This document shows, in pieces, positions 1-7,934 of a stretch of 64,000 bases of DNA. Under the pieces are notes generated by a model. The model had not been told where the DNA came from, searched no databases, and saw only the letters and a program-made list of their open reading frames with translations. Positions within the stretch are counted from its first letter, which is position 1. Every line of letters begins with the position of its first letter. The translations under genes were made by a program, and so were the position numbers. This DNA comes from CAYVZU01 sp964455935 (GTDB lineage Bacteria; Fibrobacterota; CAYVZU01), in the NCBI GenBank assembly GCA_964455935.1, contig CAYVZU010000002.1, positions 1 to 64,000 on the forward strand, given 5' to 3'.

Positions 1-55
1 GGCCTCAGTGTTTCTCTGTGGTTTCATGATTCTTTCGAAAGACGTGAGTAGTTAC
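1..55. repeat. Right half of a MITE-like dispersed element
   Basis: The first 55 bases contain CTCTGTGGTTTCATGATTC followed by GACGTGAGTAGTTAC. The same arrangement, arm plus end, forms the right end of the complete element at 23813-24017. The left half lies outside the window. The rest of the stretch up to thiS (56-146) is AT-rich with TTCACAATTCATAATTC-type sequence; I see no TPP riboswitch in it. Confidence 0.6.
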
Positions 56-146
56 ATTTATAATTCACAATTCATAATTCTCACCGGATACTCTCCTCTG
101 TACGCCATATTTGGGTTTGTTTTATATTCGAAGTCACAGGAAAAAC

Positions 147-350
147 ATGATCACAATCTCCGTTAATGGAAAACCGCTCGAAATCGATCAGGACGCGACG
201 GTTCTTGCGCTAATCGAAAGCAAGGGATTGATCCCCGAAGCAGTGGTCATCGAGCGCAACGGCAGCATTCTGGACAGAGCCCAATGGGCCCAAACCCCGC
301 TGCTGCGGAATGACTCCATCGAGATCGTCCATTTTGTAGGAGGCGGATGA
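147..350 (+). CDS. thiS: ThiS, sulfur carrier for thiazole synthesis
   Basis: Small ubiquitin-fold sulfur carrier; its C-terminal thiocarboxylate donates sulfur to ThiG during thiazole-phosphate synthesis in the cytoplasm. About 67 residues, the normal size, ending in the required Gly-Gly (HFVGGG). I chose the ATG at 147 (MITISVNGK), with AGGA six bases upstream, rather than the in-frame ATG at 111 that adds twelve unlikely residues. It overlaps thiG by 4 bp, so the two are translationally coupled, and it opens a thiSGHE operon. Adenylation needs ThiF, which is not in this window. Identification is firm. Confidence 0.93.
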   Translation: MITISVNGKPLEIDQDATVLALIESKGLIPEAVVIERNGSILDRAQWAQTPLLRNDSIEIVHFVGGG

Positions 351-1120
351 TGGACAAGCTGGTAATCGCCGGCAAAGAATTCGATTCCCGCCTTCTTGTG
401 GGCACGGGGAAATTCGCATCAGGTGAAATCATGGCCAAGGCGATTGAAGCTTCGGAAACCCAAATGGTTACCGTAGCCCTTCGCCGGGTGGATTTTGAGG
501 CTTCGCACAATCTCCTCTCCTGCCTGGACTTCAGCCGGTATCAGTTCCTCCCCAATACCTCAGGGGCGCGCAATGCGGCGGAAGCGGTCCGTGTGGCCCG
601 GCTCTGCAGGGCAGCCCGCGGAGAGACGTGGGTGAAACTGGAAGTGACGCCCGAGCCGCGCTACTTGCTGCCCGATGGCGGCGAAACGCTGAAGGCGACC
701 GAAATCCTTGTCAAAGAGGGATTTACCGTTCTCCCCTATATGCAGGCGGACCCGCTGCTGGCAAAGCAATTGGAGGAAGCCGGGGCGGCCACGGTCATGC
801 CCCTGGGTTCTCCGATTGGAAGCAACCAGGGTGTCCGCACCCGAGACAGCATTGCGATCATCATTGAGCAGTCCGGCGTGCCGGTGGTCGTCGACGCGGG
901 ACTGGGCGTTCCCTCGCATGCGGCTGAAGCCATGGAAATGGGCGCCGATGCAGTGCTTGTCAACACCGCCATTGCCGTTGCCGAAGATCCAATTGCCATG
1001 GCCCGTGCCTTTAAACTGGCTGTCGAAGCGGGCCGCCTGGCGTTCCTGGCCAAGGCCGGCCCAATCTCGCGCCTGGCACGAGCTTCGAGTCCGGCGCAAA
1101 ACCGGATTGAGAGCATCTGA
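347..1120 (+). CDS. thiG: ThiG, thiazole synthase
   Basis: TIM-barrel enzyme that condenses 1-deoxy-xylulose 5-phosphate, dehydroglycine and ThiS thiocarboxylate into thiazole phosphate. 257 residues, normal length. Visible family motifs: LLVGTGKF near the N-terminus, the WVKLEV strand near residue 95 carrying the Schiff-base lysine, MPLGSPIGSNQGV, and VVDAGLG / GADAVLVNTAIA forming the phosphate site. A second ATG directly follows the first (MMDKL), so the start is uncertain by one codon. Overlaps thiS upstream and thiH downstream (TGATG), i.e. one transcript. Confidence 0.95.
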   Translation: MMDKLVIAGKEFDSRLLVGTGKFASGEIMAKAIEASETQMVTVALRRVDFEASHNLLSCLDFSRYQFLPNTSGARNAAEAVRVARLCRAARGETWVKLEVTPEPRYLLPDGGETLKATEILVKEGFTVLPYMQADPLLAKQLEEAGAATVMPLGSPIGSNQGVRTRDSIAIIIEQSGVPVVVDAGLGVPSHAAEAMEMGADAVLVNTAIAVAEDPIAMARAFKLAVEAGRLAFLAKAGPISRLARASSPAQNRIESI

Positions 1121-2205
1121 TGTTCGGCCGGGTCCTGCAGCAGACCGACCTTGCGGCCTGGGACCGACGCCTGCAGCGCTCAAACCAATTTGATTTCGCC
1201 GCCGCCCTTGGCAAATCCAGGAACTCGATCGACGATCTTCCCGCGCTGCTTTCCTCTTGCGGGCTTGAATCGCTAAATCAAATGACGGAACGCGCCCGCG
1301 CCGTGACCCGCCAACGCTTTGGCAACACAGTCCAACTTTATATTCCTCTTTATCTTTCGAGCCGTTGCCGAAACGCGTGCCTGTATTGCGGTTTCTCCAC
1401 GGCCAATAGCATGGAGCGGCGGACCTTGGNNNNNNNNNNCCGCCACATCCGCCAAATGGGTTTCCGCAATCTCCTGCTGGTGTCGGGCGAAACACCCGAT
1501 CTGCAGGCGGATGGTTATTTGGAAAACATCGTTCAGGTCCTCTCGAAGGAGTTTGCCTCGGTCTCCATCGAGGTGCAGCCCTTTGACCAGCGCGTCTATC
1601 GCCAACTAGTGGAAGCTGGCCTCGACGGAGTGACCCTTTATCAGGAAACATACGACCGCGAAGTCTATGCGCAGGTCCATCCATCCGGCGCAAAGGCCGA
1701 CTATGATCATCGTTTGGCGACCATGGACCGGGCGGCCGCGGCCGGCGTGCGCAAGGTGAATATCGGCGCGCTGCTGGGCCTTTCCGATCACCGCAGAGAA
1801 GCCCTTTGCCTGGCCCTTCATTGTCAATATCTGTTGACGCATTTTTGGCGCTGCGCGGTGGCTGTCTCGTTTCCCCGGATCCGGCACAGCGAAAGCCGGT
1901 TTGCTCCGCCTCATCCGGTAAGCGATGCCGAAATCACGCAGATGATTTTGGCTTTTCGTCTCGTGTTTCCCGAAATCGACCTGGTGCTATCGACACGCGA
2001 ACCGGCCGCGCTGCGCGACCGGCTTTCCGCCACGGCCGTTACCTATATGAGCGCGGGGTCGCGTACAAGTCCAGGCGCCTATGCGGGCCATCTTGAGTCC
2101 GTCAAGCAGTTTGAGCTCGAAGATACCCGTTCGGTGATTGAGATTTGTGAAACGCTCAAAAGCCGGGGGCTGGATGTGGTCTGGAAAGACTGGAATCAAT
2201 TCTAA
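1120..2205 (+). CDS. thiH: ThiH, 2-iminoacetate (tyrosine lyase) radical SAM enzyme
   Basis: Radical SAM enzyme that cleaves tyrosine to dehydroglycine for ThiG. The cluster motif CRNACLYCGF (CxxxCxxC) lies near residue 83, followed by LLLVSGE, typical of ThiH. 361 residues with an internal run of ten Ns (1430-1439). The frame is open on both sides of the gap, but family members have about 12 residues between the KTL-like and R-MGF motifs where this one has about 7, so roughly 15 bases beyond the ten Ns are probably missing. C-terminal half (YMSAGSRTSPGAYAG) is normal. The start ATG overlaps the thiG stop. Confidence 0.92.
   Translation: MFGRVLQQTDLAAWDRRLQRSNQFDFAAALGKSRNSIDDLPALLSSCGLESLNQMTERARAVTRQRFGNTVQLYIPLYLSSRCRNACLYCGFSTANSMERRTLXXXXRHIRQMGFRNLLLVSGETPDLQADGYLENIVQVLSKEFASVSIEVQPFDQRVYRQLVEAGLDGVTLYQETYDREVYAQVHPSGAKADYDHRLATMDRAAAAGVRKVNIGALLGLSDHRREALCLALHCQYLLTHFWRCAVAVSFPRIRHSESRFAPPHPVSDAEITQMILAFRLVFPEIDLVLSTREPAALRDRLSATAVTYMSAGSRTSPGAYAGHLESVKQFELEDTRSVIEICETLKSRGLDVVWKDWNQF
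1430..1439. other. Assembly gap (10 N) inside thiH
   Basis: Ten consecutive Ns. The same length is used for all three gaps in the window, so it is a fixed-size scaffold spacer rather than a measured distance. Confidence 0.98.
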
Positions 2206-2276
2206 GCCAATAGTGATGAGCTTCATCGCAATGCCCTCGACCGACAGACAACCTTCTTTTTACCGGATGCAATCCC

Positions 2277-2948
2277 ATGCGCACCAAGCAGACCCGTCTT
2301 GAACTTCTCCAGGCCATCGACATCTATCCAGTCACCTGCGAAGCACTTTCCAGCGGTCGCAGCGACCTGGATGTCGTGAAGGCCTGCATGGATGGCGGAG
2401 CCCGGATCATTCAGCTCCGGGACAAGAGTGCGGCGCGCGGTGAGCTTTTTCGCAAAGCCGAAGCATTCCGCAAAATCACACTGGACTCCAATGCCCTGCT
2501 GATCATTAACGACTACCTCGATATTGCGCAGGCGGTTGATGCCGACGGCGTTCACCTGGGTCAAAGCGACTTCCCGCTCCCGGAGGCTCGCAAGCTTTTT
2601 CCAAATGGGATTATCGGCCTTTCGACGCACAACCCGGAGCAGGCCAAAAGGGCACAGGCCGAAGGCGCCGATTATATCAACATCGGTCCAGTCTTCACCA
2701 CCAAAACAAAAGAAAAAGCCCATGTTCCGGTTGGATGCGCACTGATCGCGTCCGCGGCCAATACGGCCACAATCCCCTTCACGGTCATGGGTGGGATCAC
2801 GTTGGACAACCTGGACCAGGTGCTTGCGGCCGGCGCCCGCAAGATCGCCGTTGTCACCGCGATCACGCAGGCGCCAAACATCGGGCTCCGGGTAAAAGAA
2901 TTCGGAAACCGAATCAGGAATTTTAGACAGGACAACAGGATCCCGTAA
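2277..2948 (+). CDS. thiE: ThiE, thiamine-phosphate synthase
   Basis: Joins hydroxymethylpyrimidine pyrophosphate to thiazole phosphate to give thiamine phosphate. 223 residues, TIM barrel. Motifs in order: IIQLRDKS (pyrophosphate/HMP side), LLIINDYLDIAQAVDADGVHLGQSD, GLSTHN, ADYINIGPVFTTKTK, and the thiazole-phosphate site FTVMGGIT. It sits 71 bp after thiH in the same direction and closes the thiamine cluster. thiC, thiD, thiF and thiL are not here. Confidence 0.93.
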   Translation: MRTKQTRLELLQAIDIYPVTCEALSSGRSDLDVVKACMDGGARIIQLRDKSAARGELFRKAEAFRKITLDSNALLIINDYLDIAQAVDADGVHLGQSDFPLPEARKLFPNGIIGLSTHNPEQAKRAQAEGADYINIGPVFTTKTKEKAHVPVGCALIASAANTATIPFTVMGGITLDNLDQVLAAGARKIAVVTAITQAPNIGLRVKEFGNRIRNFRQDNRIP

Positions 2949-2976
2949 TCCCGTTTATTTCTTAATTGGTGATCGT

Positions 2977-3744
2977 ATGTCAGATCTATTCCAACTTGCG
3001 AGACGCAAGGCTTTGGTCACAGGTGGAAACCGCGGCATCGGCCTGGGCATTGCCAAGGCCCTGGCTTCCGCGGGAGCGCGGGTAGCTATCTGGGGTCGCG
3101 ATGTGGAGCGCAATAAGCAAGCTCTTGACGAACTCCAAAAAATCCAACCCGGATGCACCGGATTCCAAGCCGATCTTGATCAACTCGATTCGATAGAGCC
3201 GCTCTACGAACAAGCCGCCGCTACTGTGGGCGGTTTCGACATTCTGGTCAACAATGCAGCAACCCATGCCCGCGGCCGGGCCGACACCGTTGCCAGGGCC
3301 GATCTGGAGCATATCCTGCGCGTAAACCTGATGGCCCCCTATGTTCTTTCACAGTGCTTTGCGCGCAAGAGAATCGAGGCGAAGCAACCGGGGGCCATAC
3401 TCATAGTCGCCTCCCTTATGACCAGCGCGGCCCGACCCAACACATCGGCCTACACGGCCTCCAAAGGCGGCGTTGGCCAGCTCGTGAAAGCCTTTGCCGT
3501 GGATTGGGCGCCCTTTGGAATCCGCGTAAATGCCATTGGGCCGGGCTATATCCGCACAGAAATGACCGAACCCCTGCAAAACGACCCGGACTTCAGCGCA
3601 TGGGTGCGGAAACGAACTCCGCTGGGCCGCTGGGGCGCGCCAACCGACCTCGCCGGAGCCGCGGTGTTTCTGGTCTCCGAGGCCTCCAATTTTGTGACAG
3701 GGCAGATTCTGTACGTCGACGGCGGTTGGACTGCGTCGCTTTAA
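2977..3744 (+). CDS. Short-chain dehydrogenase/reductase (SDR)
   Basis: Classical SDR of 255 residues, likely NAD(P)-dependent. Visible: the cofactor loop TGGNRGIG near residue 16, NNAAT near residue 90, catalytic Ser (VASLMTSAA), YTASKGG with the Tyr-xxx-Lys pair near residue 155, and the PGYIRTEM segment; the C-terminus GQILYVDGG is typical of gluconate 5-dehydrogenase- and FabG-like members. The substrate cannot be read from sequence. It lies 28 bp after thiE in the same direction, so it may be co-transcribed, but nothing in the family links it to thiamine synthesis. Confidence 0.88.
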   Translation: MSDLFQLARRKALVTGGNRGIGLGIAKALASAGARVAIWGRDVERNKQALDELQKIQPGCTGFQADLDQLDSIEPLYEQAAATVGGFDILVNNAATHARGRADTVARADLEHILRVNLMAPYVLSQCFARKRIEAKQPGAILIVASLMTSAARPNTSAYTASKGGVGQLVKAFAVDWAPFGIRVNAIGPGYIRTEMTEPLQNDPDFSAWVRKRTPLGRWGAPTDLAGAAVFLVSEASNFVTGQILYVDGGWTASL

Positions 3745-3898
3745 GTTCTCCCCGGATTACCCACTCATCTATCCCCAAACTCGCAGGCCGCGGAGCCATC
3801 CGCCCGGGCATGGCATGTGCAATTTGCATAGAGAATGTCCCGGCAAGGGGTTTTCCCGCTTTACAAAAGCAACCGCGCTATAATGTAAGGAGGAACTT

Positions 3899-4357
3899 GT
3901 GAATCAAATGGAAGTTGAGCAATCGATTACCGCCACGGAGTTTCAGCTAAAGGTCTTCGACGAATTGGATTTTGATGTTTTTAATAACCAGAAATGGGAT
4001 AAGCTCTCCGAAAGTCATGCCAACGATATTGTCGTCACATGGCCCGATGGTCATAAAACACAAGGACTTAAAAAGCATATCGAGGACCTTAAAGCCATGT
4101 TTGCCTATTCTCCGGATACAAGAATCACGGGTCATGACATCAGCTTCGGCGCCAATGATTGGACGTGTGTGAAAGGCGTTATGGCCGGTACGTTCTCCCG
4201 TCACATGCAGATGCCGGACGGCAAGCTGATCCCACCGACAAACAAGCCTTTCAGGATCAATATGGTAACCGTGGCCCGCTGGAGTGAAATGAAGATGGTT
4301 GAGGAAATCCTGATGTGGGACAATTACACATTCATGCGCCAGATCGGCCTGATTTGA
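3899..4357 (+). CDS. NTF2-like / SnoaL-type small protein
   Basis: 152 residues with the pattern of a cystatin-like alpha+beta (NTF2/SnoaL/ester cyclase) domain: N-terminal helices (VFNNQKWDKL), the turn VVTWPDGHKTQG, a helix with an F-AYSPDTRI motif, and long C-terminal strands ending in WDNYTFMRQIGLI. Such domains bind small hydrophobic ligands or catalyse isomerisation or hydration; the function here is not inferable. I chose the GTG at 3899 because AAGGAGGA ends four bases before it; an in-frame ATG lies at 3908. It stands alone. Confidence 0.7.
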   Translation: MNQMEVEQSITATEFQLKVFDELDFDVFNNQKWDKLSESHANDIVVTWPDGHKTQGLKKHIEDLKAMFAYSPDTRITGHDISFGANDWTCVKGVMAGTFSRHMQMPDGKLIPPTNKPFRINMVTVARWSEMKMVEEILMWDNYTFMRQIGLI

Positions 4358-4468
4358 ATGGGCATTATCCGGTTTATGGTCCTGCCAGTGGCATATTATT
4401 TGTCCACAGGCTGCCCGCCCGAACTACGCCTTCACCGCGCCTTTCGCGAAGCGAAATTCAGCTTTAAG

Positions 4469-4700
4469 CTATGCGGCTTTCTTCAAGGGAACGGCGGAAT
4501 ATAGGACAGCCTCGAAATTTTTTTCCATAATTGCCGGGAGCACGCGCGCTGGGCACTCGAGCTTCCGTTGTCCCTGCTCCCAGTTTCGCAGTGTGCCGAC
4601 ACTGATCCCGATCAACTGCGCAAATTTGTCCTGATAAGTCGTATTTCTTCCTTAGCTTCTGTACTTCAGGATCTTTGACATGGACCCTAAAATCGCACAA
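4469..4700 (-). pseudogene. Frameshifted XRE/HigA-like antitoxin remnant
   Basis: The minus strand encodes VHVKDPEVQKLRKKYDLS in one frame, then, after a shift near 4635-4645, QDKFAQLIGISVGTLRNW and EQGQRKLECPARVL in another, ending at a stop complementary to 4469-4471. Together these make the helix-turn-helix half of a NadS/HigA-type antitoxin. A loss of about two bases (or gain of one) restores a continuous reading. The N-terminal part would run into the cimA start, and no toxin partner is present, so this is a decayed remnant. Coordinates are approximate. Confidence 0.72.
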
Positions 4701-4741
4701 TCCTTGCCCTTCCCTCCTGGCAAATGATATTTTCTGGAACC

Positions 4742-6307
4742 ATGCCTCGAAAAATCCAGCTCTTCGATTCAACCCTCCGCGACGGCAACCAAGCCCTAGG
4801 CGTATCCTTCTCGGTCGAAGACAAGATTCTGATCGCGCAAAAAATCGACGAACTTGGAATTCACTATATCGAGGGCGGCTGGCCAAACCCCAGCAACCAG
4901 ACCGACGTCGAGTTCTTCAAGCGTGCCCGTAAGCTTAAATTCAAATCGAAAATCACGGCATTCGGAAGCACCTGCCGTCCCGAAAACGCCGCGGCCAGAG
5001 ATCCGATCGTACGCATGATTCTGGAAACCGAAACTCAGGCCGTGGCGATCTTCGGCAAGAGCTGGTCGCTTCATGTCACGGATATCCTGCGTACCCGGCT
5101 TGAAGAAAATCTGCGCATGATCGCGGACACGGTCGCCTATTTCAAGAAGCACGACCGCGAAGTAATCTACGATGCCGAGCATTTCTTCGACGGATACCTC
5201 GAAAATCCCGAATACGCCCTAAAGACCCTGGAAGCGGCCAACAATGCCGGTGCCGACTGCCTTGTCCTGTGCGACACCAACGGCGGTCGACTGCCCATGG
5301 AAGTTGCCTCAATCCTCTCGGCCGTGCGCAAGCGTGTGAAAGCAAATTCCTGGGGTATCCATACACACAACGACTCGGGCAACGCGGTCGCCAATGCCCT
5401 TATGGCCGTTGCCGAAGGCGCCGGTCATGTTCAGGGTACCATTAACGGCCTTGGGGAACGGTGCGGAAACGCGAACCTTTGCACGCTGATTCCAAACCTG
5501 GTTCTTAAGATGGATCTGGCCTGCGTAACCCCCAAACAGCTTGGGCGTCTGCGCGAGATCTCGCTTTTTGTGAGCGAAATAGCCAATCTTCTCCCCGACC
5601 TGCGCCAGCCCTACGTGGGCGATGCCGCCTTCTCGCACAAGGGCGGGGCGCACATTGACGGCGTTTTGAAAAACCAGCGATCCTTCGAGCATATTGATCC
5701 TGTTCACGTGGGAAACGAGCGGCGTTATGTCCTCTCGGACCAGGCCGGACGCAGTACCATCGTCGAGAAACTCCAGAAAATGAAGCCGCGACTGGATAAG
5801 AGCGACCCGGTAGTCCGCAATCTTCTCCAAAACATCAAAGATCTGGAATTTAAGGGCTACCAGTTCGAGGCGGCCGAGGGCTCGTTTCAGCTTCTGGCTC
5901 GCCGCGCCTTGGGCCAATATAAAGAGCCGTTCGAGTTTCAGGGCTTCCGGGTGATCATCCAGAAAGATGAAGACGGCTATACCCATTCCGAAGCGACGAT
6001 CAAGGTTCGAAAGGGAACCGAGGTCGTGCATACGGCCGCGGAAGGCGATGGCCCCATAAGCGCCCTCGACAATGCGGTGCGCAAAGCCCTCGTCTCGTTT
6101 TATCCGCAGATCAAGGACGTAAGACTGGAAGATTTTAAGGTGCGCGTCCTTGACGGCCGCGATGGAACCAGCGCCGCGGTCCGCGTTCTGATCGAGTCGC
6201 ACGACGGCACGGACCACTGGGGCACAATCGGCGTTTCGTCCAACATTATCGAGGCGTCCTGGATCGCCCTCATTGACAGCTTGAGCTACAAGCTGATGAA
6301 GAGCTGA
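4742..6307 (+). CDS. cimA: (R)-citramalate synthase
   Basis: DRE-TIM enzyme condensing pyruvate and acetyl-CoA to citramalate, giving threonine-independent entry into isoleucine synthesis. About 521 residues, right for CimA. Seen: FDSTLRDGNQ near the N-terminus (DRE site), EGGWPNPSN, the metal-binding HTHNDSGNAVANAL, TINGLGERCGNANL, and a C-terminal LeuA-type allosteric dimer domain (YTHSEATIKV through SLSYKLMKS). The GGWPNPS and FDGY signatures point to CimA rather than LeuA or homocitrate synthase. ATG at 4742 preferred over ATG 4724 because family proteins begin just before IQLFDSTLRDG. hisD follows 40 bp downstream. Confidence 0.9.
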   Translation: MPRKIQLFDSTLRDGNQALGVSFSVEDKILIAQKIDELGIHYIEGGWPNPSNQTDVEFFKRARKLKFKSKITAFGSTCRPENAAARDPIVRMILETETQAVAIFGKSWSLHVTDILRTRLEENLRMIADTVAYFKKHDREVIYDAEHFFDGYLENPEYALKTLEAANNAGADCLVLCDTNGGRLPMEVASILSAVRKRVKANSWGIHTHNDSGNAVANALMAVAEGAGHVQGTINGLGERCGNANLCTLIPNLVLKMDLACVTPKQLGRLREISLFVSEIANLLPDLRQPYVGDAAFSHKGGAHIDGVLKNQRSFEHIDPVHVGNERRYVLSDQAGRSTIVEKLQKMKPRLDKSDPVVRNLLQNIKDLEFKGYQFEAAEGSFQLLARRALGQYKEPFEFQGFRVIIQKDEDGYTHSEATIKVRKGTEVVHTAAEGDGPISALDNAVRKALVSFYPQIKDVRLEDFKVRVLDGRDGTSAAVRVLIESHDGTDHWGTIGVSSNIIEASWIALIDSLSYKLMKS

Positions 6308-6347
6308 GTTGGTCAACAAGTAACTTGCCATAGAGGGGGAGAAACCC

Positions 6348-7646
6348 ATGCTGGAGATTGTTCAGTATAAGACCGACAAGGCCAAGAAGTTGATGGAGCA
6401 ACTGGGGCAGCGCCAGCAGCAGGTGACGCCGCGGATCGAACAGCAAGTGCGCAACATCGTTCGCGCGGTGCAAAAAGACGGCGACAAGGCCGTGATCCAA
6501 TACACGAAGGAATTCGACGACGTCATTCACACCCCTAAGTCGCTCCGCCTTTCGGAAAGCACCTTGAAGCAGGCTGCCAGCGGCGCCAATCCCGAATTTA
6601 TCAAGGTCATGAAGAAAGCCATCGTGAATATCTCGACCTTTCACCAGCGCCAGAAAATCTCGAGCTGGAGTATGAAAGGCCCCGACGGCGTAACCATGGG
6701 CCAGAAGATCTATCCGCTCAATCGCGTGGGCCTTTACGTTCCCGGCGGAAGCGGCGCCTATCCCTCCAGCATCCTGATGAACGTGATTCCGGCCCGAATT
6801 GCAGGCGTGCGCGAAGTGGCGGTTGTTACGCCTCCATTTCGAAAAGGGATCAGCCCCGAAGTCGCCGCCGCGCTGCTCGAACTTCAAGTAAAGGAAATTT
6901 ACCTGATCGGCGGCGCCCAGGCCGTCGCGGCCTTAGCCTACGGAACCCCAACGATCCGTCGCGTGGACAAGGTGGTGGGTCCCGGAAACCTGTTTGTCAG
7001 CACAGCCAAGCGCGTGATTTTCGGCGATGTGGATATCGACATGGTGGCCGGTCCCAGTGAAATCGTCATTATTATTGATGACAGCATCAACCCGGCGTGG
7101 GTTGCGGCCGATATGCTGGCCCAGGCGGAACACGGTTCGGGTTACGAAATGTCGGTTTGCATCAGCACCTCGCCTAAGGCCGCCGTTGCCCTGCATCGCG
7201 AGCTGATCGCCCAGGTCTCAAAATCCCCGCGCAAAGCCCTGATGGAAAAATCGCTTTCATTCGGCGGCGGGCTGTTTGTGGTCAACAACATTCAGGAAGC
7301 GGCCGAACTGGCCGATTACCTGGCTCCCGAACACCTGGAAATTTGTGTGAAGCAGCCGGCCAAAATCGCCGCAATGATCCGCAATGCCGGAGCCATGTTC
7401 CTGGGTCCATGGACGCCCGAGGCCGTGGGTGATTATTACGCCGGCCCCAGCCACGTACTGCCCACCGGGGGAACCGCGCGCTTCTTCTCGCCACTGGGAG
7501 TGTACGATTTCCTAAAGCGGTCGAGCTTCGTCGAATACTCGCGCGAGGCCCTGCGCAAGCAAGGCAAAGAAATCGTGGTCATGGCGCAAGCCGAGGGTTT
7601 TCATCACCATGCCGATTCGGTGGCCCGAAGGCTGGCGGAGAAGTAA
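6348..7646 (+). CDS. hisD: Histidinol dehydrogenase
   Basis: Zn-dependent, NAD-linked four-electron oxidation of histidinol to histidine. 432 residues, normal length. Seen: VGLYVPGGSGAYPSS near residue 125, KVVGPGNLFVSTAKR, DMVAGPSEI, AQAEHG with the Zn-binding Gln/His pair, NAGAMFLG, YYAGPSHVLPTGGTARF, and C-terminal EGFHHHADSVARR supplying catalytic and Zn ligands. Strong RBS (GGGGGAG). Follows cimA in the same direction; the other his genes are not adjacent, so the histidine pathway is scattered here. Confidence 0.96.
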   Translation: MLEIVQYKTDKAKKLMEQLGQRQQQVTPRIEQQVRNIVRAVQKDGDKAVIQYTKEFDDVIHTPKSLRLSESTLKQAASGANPEFIKVMKKAIVNISTFHQRQKISSWSMKGPDGVTMGQKIYPLNRVGLYVPGGSGAYPSSILMNVIPARIAGVREVAVVTPPFRKGISPEVAAALLELQVKEIYLIGGAQAVAALAYGTPTIRRVDKVVGPGNLFVSTAKRVIFGDVDIDMVAGPSEIVIIIDDSINPAWVAADMLAQAEHGSGYEMSVCISTSPKAAVALHRELIAQVSKSPRKALMEKSLSFGGGLFVVNNIQEAAELADYLAPEHLEICVKQPAKIAAMIRNAGAMFLGPWTPEAVGDYYAGPSHVLPTGGTARFFSPLGVYDFLKRSSFVEYSREALRKQGKEIVVMAQAEGFHHHADSVARRLAEK

Positions 7647-7659
7647 ATGAGAGAATAGG

Positions 7660-7934
7660 CTATTGGGCTGTAGGTATTTAGGCTATAGGTCAGACAAGAT
7701 AGGCCAAATAAGATAGCGCCTCTATAAAGCCCAATCACTCTCACAATCTTCCAAGCTAAAACAAGAAAGGCTGGACAGGTGAACCCCCTCCAGCCCTTTT
7801 TGTCACAGCTCGATTCTCGCCAGCCTTTTGCTCTTGGCCCTTTGGCCCAATGGCCTACAATCTTATTCCCTTTCGATTTTCATCCTGAAGCTCCGACCTA
7901 CAGCCTAATCACCTATGACCTAACAGCCTTTCCT
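7660..7934. repeat. WGGCTGTAGGY repeat array between convergent genes
   Basis: Between the convergent ends of hisD and the 7935-8501 gene lie inverted arrays of a short word: GGGCTGTAGGTATTTAGGC then CTATAGGTC on the left (about 7667-7692), and GACCTACAGCCTAATCACC then TATGACCTAACAGCC on the right (about 7896-7930). The same word recurs at 40225-40262. The middle also holds a hairpin (separate entry). No gene seen. Confidence 0.6.
7769..7801 (+). terminator. Probable Rho-independent terminator after hisD
   Basis: Seven-bp stem GGCTGGA (7769-7775) with TCCAGCC (7789-7795), followed by CTTTTT. Lies about 120 bp past the hisD stop, facing the hisD direction. The loop is rather long (13 nt). Confidence 0.5.

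Noticed and set aside
1..146. TPP riboswitch upstream of thiS
   Set aside because: No CTGAGA-type or thi-box element is visible in the 146 bases available; it could lie outside the window.
560..1693. Long minus-strand open frame across thiG/thiH
   Set aside because: Shadow of the thi genes; composition and frame are those of antisense, no family.
3811..3830. TGGCATG...TTTGCA resembling a sigma54 -24/-12 site
   Set aside because: GG and GC are 12 instead of 10 bases apart (two too many), so it does not fit the sigma54 promoter.
3879..3884. TATAAT just before the 3899 gene
   Set aside because: The hexamer is too close to the RBS and has no -35 at the right spacing (best candidate is 13 bp away); it would start transcription at or past the RBS.
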